Below the pieces are notes generated by a model. The model did no database searches. It was not told where the DNA came from and saw only the letters and a program-made list of their open reading frames with translations. The position numbers were made by a program, and so were the translations under genes. This document shows, piece after piece, positions 31,602-39,064 of a stretch of DNA of 64,000 nt (position 1 is its first letter; every line of letters begins with the position of its first letter). Source of the stretch: Streptomyces alfalfae (GTDB lineage: Bacteria > Actinomycetota > Actinomycetes > Streptomycetales > Streptomycetaceae); the NCBI RefSeq assembly GCF_004127445.1, contig NZ_QEXM01000038.1:1-64000 (forward strand), written 5' to 3'.

Positions 31602-31670
31602 ACAGATGGCGCTGGCCTGCCGTCGCAGATCGACGTGCAGGCGCGCGGTGAATTCCTCGTGCTTGCTCAC
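31587..31670 (-). CDS. Putative cysteine-responsive leader peptide
   Basis: A 27-codon reading frame on the minus strand from GTG 31670 to TAA 31587. The peptide contains TARLHVDLRRQASAICAAGQ, the pattern (H-V-D-L-x-R, then S-x-I/L-C near the C-terminus) of actinobacterial leader peptides placed upstream of sulfur and cysteine genes. A -35-like TTGACC (31700-31705) and a poor -10 GACTCT 17 nt away would put the transcription start about at the GTG, so translation may be leaderless. It is too short for automatic gene calls. Attenuation by cysteine availability is inferred. Confidence 0.65.
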   Translation of the reverse strand: MSKHEEFTARLHVDLRRQASAICAAGQ

Positions 31671-31699
31671 ACCAAGAGAGTCCCAGTGGAAATCGGCCG

Positions 31700-31705
31700 G
31701 GTCAA
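31700..31705 (-). promoter_or_regulatory. Candidate -35 box for the leader-ssuABC-tauD transcript
   Basis: TTGACC on the minus strand, 17 nt from GACTCT (31677-31682). The -10 match is weak. The predicted start at about 31670 coincides with the uORF GTG, which is the main reason to list it. Confidence 0.35.
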
Positions 31706-31771
31706 CGCCGTGAGGGAGGGCTTATGTCGCCCGCAACGCGGGTAACCGCGGTGAAGCACGGCGTTCACAAT

Positions 31772-31794
31772 GAGCCGGTCCTGCGGACCGGCTC
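31772..31794. terminator. Terminator after the quinone-reductase-like gene
   Basis: GAGCCGGTCC (31772-31781) and GGACCGGCTC (31785-31794) form a perfect 10-bp stem with a 3-nt loop, 59 bp beyond the stop of the minus-strand oxidoreductase gene and before the ssu leader promoter. Confidence 0.78.
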
Positions 31795-31852
31795 CTCGCG
31801 CGCTGGGCCGGGGACGCCGTCCCCGCCGCCCGACTCAAGGCATGAGTACGAC

Positions 31853-32844
31853 TCAGGGCACCAGCACGACCCTGCCGAAGACCTTCCCCGCGTCCATCTC
31901 GCCGTGGGCCCGTGCCGCCTGGTCAAGAGGCAGCACCTCGTGCACGACTGTGCGCAGGGTGCCGCGCGCGGCGTCGGCGAACTGGGCGGCCCGCACGGTC
32001 CGCCGATCGGGGCCGGACACGGTGTCCGCGCTGAACGTGGCGAACGACAACGACGTGCGGAAGGCGTCCATGAGCCGCATGCCGAAGTCCGCCGGGGGCT
32101 GCCCGCCGACCATGCCGACGGCCACATACCGCCCGTTGGCGTTCACCTGGTCGAGGAAGAGGGGGATCTGAGGGCCACCCACGATGTCGATCACCACGTC
32201 GAAGCCCGCCGGAGCGCCGGGGCCGCCCTCACCGAACCCGCCCCCATCGAGCCCGCCCTCGCCGGTGCGGTCGAGGACATGGGTCGCGCCCAGCTCCCGT
32301 AGCCGGGCGCCGCGTTCGGCCGACGAGGTGGTGACCGCCACCGCGCTCGCACCCTGCCCGGCCGCGAGCTGGACCGCCGTGACCCCGATGCCGCCCGCCG
32401 CACCCCGCACGAGCACCGTCTCCCCGGGCGTGAGGCGGGCCCGGTCCAGGCGAAGTGGGCGACCACGCCGGAGCTGCCGAGGGTCACCGCGTCGGCGTCG
32501 GTCAGGTCGTCGGGCAGCGGAAGGACGTCGTCGACCGCGGCGACGGCCTGTTCCGCGTACCCGCCGGACAGGCCGGTGGACGCCCACACCCGCCGTCCGA
32601 TCCACGAGGTGTCCACGCCCTCGCCCACCTCGGTGACCCTCCCCGCGATCTCGCTGCCGAGGAGGTGACCCTCCCGGAAGCCGTAGGCGGCGAGCGCTCC
32701 CCGGCGGATCATGGCGTCCACACCGCCCACGCCGATCGCCTCCGTGGCGACGCGCACCTGCCCGGGCGCGACGACGGGCACGGGCACATCGACGACCTCC
32801 AGGCCGGCGGGGTCACCGAACGTCCTGATCACGACGGCTTTCAT
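31853..32844 (-). pseudogene. MDR-family NADP-dependent oxidoreductase with a frameshift
   Basis: A zinc-free medium-chain dehydrogenase/quinone reductase split over two frames. The first part starts MKAVVIRTFGDPAGLEVVDV and runs to SSGVVAHFAW. The second resumes as LDRARLTPGETVLVRGAAGG and ends KVFGRVVLVP. The switch is at about 32448-32451, where one missing C (GCCCTG read as GCCTG) would restore a 330-residue enzyme. The rest, including the Rossmann GAAGGIGVTAVQLA, looks intact. It is either a recent inactivation or a sequencing error. It is flanked by sulfur genes, but a role there is not evident. Confidence 0.82.
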
Positions 32845-33016
32845 TTCAGCCCCTCGGGTCCGGGGGCGGCGAAGGCGCCGCCTTCGGACCGTAACGGGCA
32901 CGCGCGTCCGTCCGGCCGAAGTGAGAGACGATGACCGGCCGTTTGCCTCGGATCATGTGCGCCCGCGCACCGACGCCCGCGCAGCCCCGGGCTCGCCGAC
33001 GCCGCGCCCTGAAGGG

Positions 33017-34246
33017 TCAGGAGGGCAGGACGAAGGGCGGGTGCGCGCCGTTGAGGACGAAGTCGCCGACGTCGCGGAGCCGGTGGGCGCCGGGGGCGTG
33101 CAGGGCGTGGGTGCGGGCGTTGCGCCAGAAGCGGTCGAAGCCCAGCCGGGCGGAGGCGGAGGCGGCGCCCACGATGTCGAGCGCGCGGGTGGTGGACTCC
33201 CGGACGGCGTCGGCCGCGGCGGCTTCGGCCATCGCCACGAGGACCGAGATCTCCGCGTACTCGTCGTAGGAGAGCGTCGCGCCCCGGGCGAGCCCTTCGC
33301 CGACGGCGTCCAGGGCCTGCGCGCCGAGCGCGGAGGCGGAGCGCGTCAGGACCGTCAGCTCTCCGTACATGGTGAGCGCGTGCGGGTCGCCGGGGGCCTC
33401 GACGGGCCACGCCGGCTGCCGGGCCGCGTGCCCCGCCCTGCTGTACTCGCGGGCCTCGGCGAGCACCCCTTCGGCGATGCCCAGCCGGAGCTGGACGGCG
33501 AGGAGACGCCCGACGGGGGAGGCCAGGGCGGCGGGCGGCGACAGGATGTCCTCGTCGGCGGAGAGCGAGCCGAGCACGTCGTCGCCGGTCACCCGCACCG
33601 CGTCGAACTCCACCGTGCCACCTCCCGCGAGGCGTTGGCCGAAGGTGTCGGCGTCGTCGTCGATCCGTACGCCGGGACGGGTGGTGTCGACGACGACGGC
33701 CAGCGGTTCACCGGTGCCACCCCGCATGGCCCGCACGGCGACGCGGTCGGCGACGAGGACGCCGGTGGTGTGACTCTGCCGTCCGCTCACCGTGTAACCC
33801 TCGCCCGACCTGGTGAGCGTCAGGGGCGGCTCCCGGTGGGCGAAGCCGCCGCCCCAGCACGATCCCTCCGCCGCGGTGCGCCGCTCGACGCGGTCGGCGA
33901 GCGCCGGCTCTGCGAAGAAGCGGGCGCCGCCGGACAGGAAGTAGTGGGAGCCGAGCAGTTGGGCGATCGAGCTGTCGGCGGCGGCGATCTCCCTGACGAC
34001 GGCGTAGGCCGTGGGCCAGTCCGCGCCGCCCCCGCCGGCCCCGGCCGGTGCGAGCAGCGTCAGGAGTCCGGCTTCGCGCAGCCGGGACACCTCGTCGAAC
34101 GGCGCCTTCCCCGCCTGGTCCCGTGCCGTCGCGTCGGTTGCCAGGTCGTCCGCCGTCTCGCGGGCCACGCGCAGCCAGTGCTCTCGGCCGGGCCCGACGT
34201 GCTCGGACTCCGGGGCGGGAACGGCCGGTGCGGTGGCGACGCCCAT
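33017..34246 (-). CDS. SfnB/DszC-like acyl-CoA-dehydrogenase-fold flavin monooxygenase
   Basis: A 409-residue acyl-CoA-dehydrogenase-fold protein: N-terminal helical domain, beta domain with GSCWGGGFAHREPPLTLT and SGRQSHTTGVLVADRVAV, C-terminal helices with STTRALDIVGAASASARLGFDRFWRN. It lacks a clear catalytic Glu of true dehydrogenases. With its sulfur-gene setting it best fits the DszC/SfnB sulfur-acquisition group of FMNH2-dependent monooxygenases that oxidise organosulfur compounds. ATG 34246 follows AGGAG. An AT-rich dyad lies about 120 bp upstream. Confidence 0.72.
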   Translation of the reverse strand: MGVATAPAVPAPESEHVGPGREHWLRVARETADDLATDATARDQAGKAPFDEVSRLREAGLLTLLAPAGAGGGGADWPTAYAVVREIAAADSSIAQLLGSHYFLSGGARFFAEPALADRVERRTAAEGSCWGGGFAHREPPLTLTRSGEGYTVSGRQSHTTGVLVADRVAVRAMRGGTGEPLAVVVDTTRPGVRIDDDADTFGQRLAGGGTVEFDAVRVTGDDVLGSLSADEDILSPPAALASPVGRLLAVQLRLGIAEGVLAEAREYSRAGHAARQPAWPVEAPGDPHALTMYGELTVLTRSASALGAQALDAVGEGLARGATLSYDEYAEISVLVAMAEAAAADAVRESTTRALDIVGAASASARLGFDRFWRNARTHALHAPGAHRLRDVGDFVLNGAHPPFVLPS

Positions 34247-34366
34247 GGCGGAGGTCTCCTCAAGTTCGGTCCCAGGACGCGGCGTTGGGCGGTCCGGCTG
34301 CCGGTGGGCCCAACGGTGTGTACGGGCCACGTTCTTCATCCTCCGCACGCGGCGGGTGGGCGTCAA

Positions 34367-34396
34367 TACTTTCCTAGTAAATCGATAGGGAAAGTA
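34367..34396. promoter_or_regulatory. AT-rich dyad upstream of the SfnB-like gene
   Basis: TACTTTCC (34367-34374) and GGAAAGTA (34389-34396) are perfect inverted repeats around a 14-nt AT-rich centre containing ATCGAT. A TTGACG lies just downstream on the minus strand and could be the -35, placing the dyad in an activator position. Confidence 0.5.
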
Positions 34397-34453
34397 GGGA
34401 GCGCGGGGGACATGAGGGGGCCGGGAAGGGCGGCCACCAGGGGTGCTCGGCTG

Positions 34454-35071
34454 TCAGGCGCCGGATGGGGCTCCGGTCTGCCGTAGTCCTCGGAGGAGCA
34501 GCGCGACCATCCGGCGGGGGTCGTAGTCGGGGTCGCCGTCGCGGCCGACGCAGAGGTTGCCGATGCCGCGCATCAGTTCAAGGGCCTGCGTGTCGGGCGC
34601 GATCTCGTCGGCGTCCACCGCCGCGTCGAGCAACTGCGCGCAGACGGGCACCAGGCGGTCGAGGAAATAGCTGTGCAGCGCGTCGAAGCCGCCGCTGTCC
34701 GACTGCATCGCGTTGGCCAGGCCGTGCTTGGTGACCAGGAAGTCGACGAAGAGGTCGACCCATTCGCGGAGCGCCGCGAAGGGGGAGTCCGCGTCGGCCA
34801 GCAACCGCGGTCCGGCCTCCGCGCACGCCTCGACCTGGTGGCGGTAGACGGCGACGACGAGGTCCGCGCGGGTGGGGAAGTGGCGGTAGATGGTGCCCAT
34901 CCCGACACCCGCTTCGGCGGCGATCTGCCGGATCGGCGCGTCCACGCCGGAGGTGACGAACACCGCGGCGGCGGCCTTGAGCAGCGTCTGCTGATTGCGC
35001 TGGGCGTCGGCCCGCTTGCTCCGGGCGGGCCGTGGCTCGCCCGAGGGGGCGGCGGGGGCAGGGGGCACCAC
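34454..35071 (-). CDS. TetR family transcriptional regulator
   Basis: A 205-residue TetR repressor: helix-turn-helix in residues 25-65 (LLKAAAAVFVTSGVDAPIRQIAAEAGVG with the recognition motif MGTIYRHFPTRADLV) and a C-terminal ligand-binding domain of the type seen with SACE_7040-like regulators. GTG 35071 follows AGGAG. It is divergent from an alpha/beta hydrolase gene, and two near-palindromic sites lie between them. Confidence 0.87.
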   Translation of the reverse strand: MVPPAPAAPSGEPRPARSKRADAQRNQQTLLKAAAAVFVTSGVDAPIRQIAAEAGVGMGTIYRHFPTRADLVVAVYRHQVEACAEAGPRLLADADSPFAALREWVDLFVDFLVTKHGLANAMQSDSGGFDALHSYFLDRLVPVCAQLLDAAVDADEIAPDTQALELMRGIGNLCVGRDGDPDYDPRRMVALLLRGLRQTGAPSGA

Positions 35072-35148
35072 ACGCTCCTTTCGCTGTCGGTCCGGTCGGT
35101 TCCGCGGCCGGGTTCAGGTCGGGTGCGCGGAAGCCGGGCAGGGGTCCG

Positions 35149-35205
35149 TTGACAAAGCGGAACGTTGCTCCGTATCGTCCGTGACGTAAGTGGAACGTCG
35201 CTCCG
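35149..35205 (+). promoter_or_regulatory. Hydrolase promoter with two TetR-type operators
   Basis: TTGACA (35149-35154) and TATCGT (35173-35178) form a -35/-10 pair with 18-bp spacing pointing to the hydrolase. Near-palindromes CGGAACGTTGCTCCG (35158-35172) and TGGAACGTCGCTCCG (35191-35205) lie in the spacer and just downstream, 33 bp apart. Binding of the divergent TetR protein would block RNA polymerase. Confidence 0.65.
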
Positions 35206-35301
35206 GTTCATAGCTTAGCCGAACCCGGGCGCTCCTCGCTGCCTCCCCATGCCGTCGGCCGCACCGGCCGACGCCGAGCCCTTCGAATGGACGTACGCAT
35301 C

Positions 35302-36264
35302 ATGAGCGCATCGACTCACACCACCGACGCCACTCCCGCCTCGCCCGCCCCCGTCCTGTCCATCGCCCCGGTGGCGCTGCCGGTCCCCGGCCGCCCCGTG
35401 GACCTGGAGATGCGCATATCGGCCCCCGTGACCGGCGACGACCTGCCGGTCCTCCTCCTCTCGCACGGCCAGGGCCCCTCCAACCACCTCTCCTCGCTCA
35501 ACGGCTACGCACCCCTGGCCCACTTCTGGGCGGCGCACGGCTTCGTCGTCATCCAGCCCACCCACCTGAGCTCGCGGACGCTGAGCCTGGACCCCGCCAC
35601 CCCGGGGGCGCCCATGTTCTGGCGGTCGAGGGCCGAGGACATGCGGCACATCATCGACCGGCTCGACGAGATCGAGGCCGCGGCGCCGCACCTCCGCGGG
35701 CGTCTGGACCGCGACAAGATCGCCGTGGCCGGGCACTCGATGGGCGGCCACACCGCGGGCCTGCTGCTCGGCGCCATGCTCACCGACCCCGACGACGGCG
35801 CCGAGGTGAGCCTGGCCGACCCGCGCGTCAAGGCGGGCGTCCTGCTCGCCGCGCCCGGCCGCGGCGGCGACGCGATCAACGAGTCCGTGGCCGAGATGTT
35901 CCCCTTCCTCACCACCCCGGACTTCTCGCGGATGGCGGCGCCCACCCTCGTGGTCGCCGGTGACAAGGACGACTCCACGCATCTGACGAACCGCGGCCCC
36001 GAGTGGCACACCGACCCCTATGTGCTCGCACCGGGCCCGAAGAGCCTGGTCACCCTGTTCGACGCCGGGCACGGACTCGGCGGGGTCTCCGGGTACGACG
36101 TCGCCGAGACGACGGACGAGGACCCCGGGCGGGTGTCCGCGGTCCAGCGGCTCACCTGGGCCTACCTCCGCGCCCAGCTCTTCCCCGGGGACGGTGCGTG
36201 GCAGTCGGCGTGCGACGCGCTCCTGACCGGCCCCGATGCGCTGGGCCGGGTCGAATCCAAGTAG
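35302..36264 (+). CDS. Alpha/beta hydrolase (chlorophyllase/PAF-hydrolase-like)
   Basis: A 320-residue alpha/beta hydrolase with nucleophile Ser146 in AVAGHSMGGH, oxyanion segment LLSHGQGPS, acid residue probably in VVAGDKDDS, and catalytic His in LFDAGHGLGG. It has no signal peptide. Family members cleave esters or short acyl groups; the substrate here is unknown. Two in-frame starts exist (35287 and 35302). I prefer 35302 because homologues usually begin Met-Ser, but neither has a strong ribosome-binding site. It is controlled, by inference, by the divergent TetR regulator. Confidence 0.78.
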   Translation: MSASTHTTDATPASPAPVLSIAPVALPVPGRPVDLEMRISAPVTGDDLPVLLLSHGQGPSNHLSSLNGYAPLAHFWAAHGFVVIQPTHLSSRTLSLDPATPGAPMFWRSRAEDMRHIIDRLDEIEAAAPHLRGRLDRDKIAVAGHSMGGHTAGLLLGAMLTDPDDGAEVSLADPRVKAGVLLAAPGRGGDAINESVAEMFPFLTTPDFSRMAAPTLVVAGDKDDSTHLTNRGPEWHTDPYVLAPGPKSLVTLFDAGHGLGGVSGYDVAETTDEDPGRVSAVQRLTWAYLRAQLFPGDGAWQSACDALLTGPDALGRVESK

Positions 36265-36305
36265 GCGGCGCGGGGCCCCCGTTCGTCGGACGCCACCCTG
36301 CGCGG

Positions 36306-36923
36306 CTACTCGCCGGCCACCTCGCGCACACCCCCGAAAGCCCACGCCGCGACATCGCCGTAGCGGATCGGGCCCGGACCGCGCACGACTTCGCCGGCCA
36401 CCAGGTGCAGACGTTCCGTCTGCCAGGGGCGGCCGGCGAAACCGGCGAGGCCGGTGGCCGCCCGGGGTGCGCACGACGGGGTGTCGCGGCGGGCGCGGGC
36501 GAGGGTCAGATGGGGGCGGAATCGGCGGTCGGGGAGAGCGATGCCGCATCCCGTGACCGTGGCGCGCACGTCGGCGGCCAGTTCATGGAGCGCGTCGAGT
36601 TCCCCCGCGACGACGGCCCACAGCACCCGCTCGTCGAAGTGGCCGCCGCCGCGGAGCGCCAGGGTGAGGGGTGGACGGGCGGTCGCCAGGTCCGCGAGGG
36701 GCGAACGCAGGAGCGGGATCACGTCGGCGGGGACCTCGCCGAGGAACGCCAGCGTGATGTGCCAGTCCTCGACGCGGTTCCACCGCATGCGCGGATGCGC
36801 GGCGTAGGCGGGACCGAGTTCGCCCACCAGCTCCCGCTTCGCCTCGTCGGGCGGCGCCAGGGCGATGAACACGCGGGCGGTCGGGAGCGGAGTCTCTTCG
36901 TTCACGAGGACTTCGTACCGCAT
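36306..36923 (-). CDS. thpR: RNA 2',3'-cyclic phosphodiesterase
   Basis: A 205-residue 2H phosphoesterase. The two catalytic HxT motifs are WHITLAFLGEVP and PHLTLARARRD, with the N-terminal ARVFIALAPPDEAKREL typical of ThpR (LigT). ThpR opens 2',3'-cyclic phosphates on RNA and can reverse ligate. The first start is ATG 36923; an in-frame GTG at 36905 gives an N-terminus closer to most homologues. It follows the LCP gene by 8 bp on the same strand and converges on the hydrolase gene. Confidence 0.86.
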   Translation of the reverse strand: MRYEVLVNEETPLPTARVFIALAPPDEAKRELVGELGPAYAAHPRMRWNRVEDWHITLAFLGEVPADVIPLLRSPLADLATARPPLTLALRGGGHFDERVLWAVVAGELDALHELAADVRATVTGCGIALPDRRFRPHLTLARARRDTPSCAPRAATGLAGFAGRPWQTERLHLVAGEVVRGPGPIRYGDVAAWAFGGVREVAGE

Positions 36924-36931
36924 CGGCGACG

Positions 36932-38059
36932 TCAGGCCGAAACCGGCGAGTCCGTCCTGTCGCCCACCGAACCCTCGGTGGCCGACCGCGGGATGGCGCG
37001 GTCCTGGCGCAGTGCCGACCAGACCCGCTTCGACGCCTGCTCCATCGGCTTGACGCGTCCGGCGTCCCGGGCGTCGTAGGTGACGGGCATCGTCACCATG
37101 TCCAGGTGCCCGGGGCCGATGCCCCGCAGCTCCTCGGCGAGGCCGAGCAGCTTGTCGGCGGAGGCCAGGTCGGAGTCGGCGCTGATGGTCTTGGTCGCGG
37201 TGTCCGCCAGGGAGTACGACTTCGTGGGGTCGCTCAGCGGGTCGACCGTCTCGGCGCGGTGGATCAGCGCCTTGATGAACGCCTGCTGGAGCTGGATGCG
37301 GCCGAGGTCGCTGCCGTCGCCCACACCGTGCCGGGTGCGCACGAGCGCCAGGGCCTGCTTTCCCTTCAGCGTGTGCTTGCCGGCGGTCAGGGACAGGCCG
37401 CTGTTGGGGTCGTGGATGGCCTCGCGGGTGGTGATGTCCACGCCGCCGAGCTCGTCGATGAGCTTCTGGAAGCCCTTGAAGTCGACTTCGAGGTAGTGGT
37501 CCATGCGGACGCCCGACATCTTCTCGACCGTCTTCACGGTGCAGGCGGGGCCGCCCACCTGGTAGGACGAGTTGAACATGGCCTGGCGCGCACCCGGTGC
37601 GGCGCCGCCGTGCGGCTGCGCGCACTGGGGCCGCTCGACCATGGTGTCGCGCGGGATGCTGACGACCGAGGCCTTCTCGTGGGTCTTGTCGACGTGCAGG
37701 ACCATCGCGGTGTCGGCCCGCGCGCCGCTGACGCCGCGGCCGTACTGTCCGTGGGTGCCCGCGCGTGAGTCGGAGCCCAGCAGGAGGATGTTCATCGATC
37801 CGTCCCGCTGCCGCGCCGGCCGGTCGTGCCCGAGCGCGGCGTCGACGTCCGTCCCCTGGATGTTGCCGTCGAGGTGGTGCCAGGCGTAGGCCACGCCACC
37901 GCCACCGGCGACGACGGCCCCCAGGGCGCCCCATGCGACGAAGCGCGGGGCCTTCTTGCGGGGCTTGCGTCGGGAGCGGCGTACCCGCGGGGGTCCGTGG
38001 TCGGGGGCCGCGGGCCCGCGGTGGTCCTCGTTCCCGCTCCCGTGCCTGTCGTGCGGCAT
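36932..38059 (-). CDS. LytR-CpsA-Psr (LCP) family cell-wall glycopolymer transferase
   Basis: A 375-residue membrane protein: basic cytosolic N-terminus, one transmembrane helix (about residues 41-62), then the LCP catalytic domain with MNILLLGSDSRAG, ADTAMVLHVDKTHEKASVVSIPRDT and DITTREAIHDPNSGLSLTAG. The conserved Arg and Asp residues that bind the lipid pyrophosphate are present. LCP enzymes attach wall teichoic acids or other glycopolymers to peptidoglycan. It is preceded on the same strand by a secreted transglycosylase-like gene, in line with a wall-related function. Confidence 0.88.
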   Translation of the reverse strand: MPHDRHGSGNEDHRGPAAPDHGPPRVRRSRRKPRKKAPRFVAWGALGAVVAGGGGVAYAWHHLDGNIQGTDVDAALGHDRPARQRDGSMNILLLGSDSRAGTHGQYGRGVSGARADTAMVLHVDKTHEKASVVSIPRDTMVERPQCAQPHGGAAPGARQAMFNSSYQVGGPACTVKTVEKMSGVRMDHYLEVDFKGFQKLIDELGGVDITTREAIHDPNSGLSLTAGKHTLKGKQALALVRTRHGVGDGSDLGRIQLQQAFIKALIHRAETVDPLSDPTKSYSLADTATKTISADSDLASADKLLGLAEELRGIGPGHLDMVTMPVTYDARDAGRVKPMEQASKRVWSALRQDRAIPRSATEGSVGDRTDSPVSA

Positions 38060-38136
38060 GCGCTGTCCCTACTTCTCATGGGCACTTCTCATGGGCCTTG
38101 TCGTGGCTTCTCACGGGCCCAGCTGTGACCGGCGGC

Positions 38137-38637
38137 TCAGTACGCGGAGTCGACGTTGTCGATCGAGCCGTACTTGTCGGCGGCGTAGTTCGCGGCAGCG
38201 GTGATGTTGGCGACCGGGTCGGTCAGGCTGTTCGCGGTGCCCTCGACGTGGTAGGCCTCGAAGGTCGGCTGGATGACCTGGAGGAGGCCCTTGGACGGGG
38301 TGCCGTTCTGCGCGTTGACGTCCCAGCCGTTCTGGGCGTTCGGGTTGCCCGAGGACTCGCGCATGATGTTGCGGTGCAGACCCTCGTAGGAGCCGGGGAT
38401 GCCCTTGTCCTTCATGATGTCGAGGGCCTCACGGATCCAGCCGTCGAGGTTGTCGGGGTGGTCCTTCTTGGCCGCCTGGACGGCCTTGGTCACCTCGGTA
38501 GTCTTGGCCGGCTCGGCGGCGTGGGCGGAGGTGGGGATCAGCGTGAGAGCCGCGGCCGCGGCGCCGGCGGTGGCGATGCCCGTGACGGAGAACTTGCGGA
38601 GTCGGGCGTTGCGGGTCGGCGTGACGGTGGTGGCCAT
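38137..38637 (-). CDS. Secreted transglycosylase SLT-domain protein
   Basis: A 166-residue exported protein with signal peptide to Ala40/41 (TSAHAAEP) and one SLT-like lysozyme domain: LHRNIMRESSGNPNAQNG contains the catalytic Glu94, and SKGLLQVIQPTFEAYHVEG is the second family motif. Such small SLT proteins cleave peptidoglycan glycan strands during germination and growth. GAGGAG precedes the start. The 5' flank of over 400 bp contains two strong dyads, so its transcript may have a structured leader. Confidence 0.85.
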   Translation of the reverse strand: MATTVTPTRNARLRKFSVTGIATAGAAAAALTLIPTSAHAAEPAKTTEVTKAVQAAKKDHPDNLDGWIREALDIMKDKGIPGSYEGLHRNIMRESSGNPNAQNGWDVNAQNGTPSKGLLQVIQPTFEAYHVEGTANSLTDPVANITAAANYAADKYGSIDNVDSAY

Positions 38638-39064
38638 GCGAGTGCTACTCCTCGGTGCGCTACGTGGGTGGGGCTCGGTGACCCGGACTGGGTCACCCGC
38701 TGCGGGTCCCGGGCGAATTCGCCCGGTATGTCCCGCTGTCCCGGAACTTCAGCAAGAGTTAGCGGCGCTCCAGGGGGTGCGCAAGGGTGTGACGTACTAC
38801 CCCGTTACGCAGAGCTTCTCGCCCGGCGGCGGGACGAACGGCCCCAGGCCCGACGCCCCGCACCCCACGGCTACTACCGCCTTTAGCATGTGACGTAGCC
38901 CCTATGGGTGGGCTCACAGCCTGCGCCCTGTTTTCGGGCTTTCCCAGGCGGGCAGCAGAGGCTCCGGGCGGTGCGGGCGGCGCCCAAATCCGTTACGTGC
39001 GGTGGGCGTTCGCTGCTCCGGGTCACTCCGGAGCGGCTCCGGGGCATCCCGGGGCCCCGCCGCC
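38638..39064. other. Long upstream region of the transglycosylase gene
   Basis: 427 bp without a credible gene, much less GC-biased near 38750-38890 than its surroundings. It holds a hairpin GGTGACCC/GGGTCACC (38677-38697) and a perfect 18-bp palindrome CCGGGCGAATTCGCCCGG (38709-38726), both inside the probable 5' leader. Cell-wall hydrolase genes in Streptomyces can carry c-di-AMP riboswitches, but I could not recognise that consensus here. Confidence 0.45.

Noticed and set aside
38137..38637. Resuscitation-promoting factor
   Set aside because: The catalytic motif is of the SLT type (MRESSGNPNAQNG), not the Rpf domain.
38638..39064. c-di-AMP (ydaO) riboswitch before the transglycosylase
   Set aside because: Expected from related genes, but I could not find the conserved blocks.
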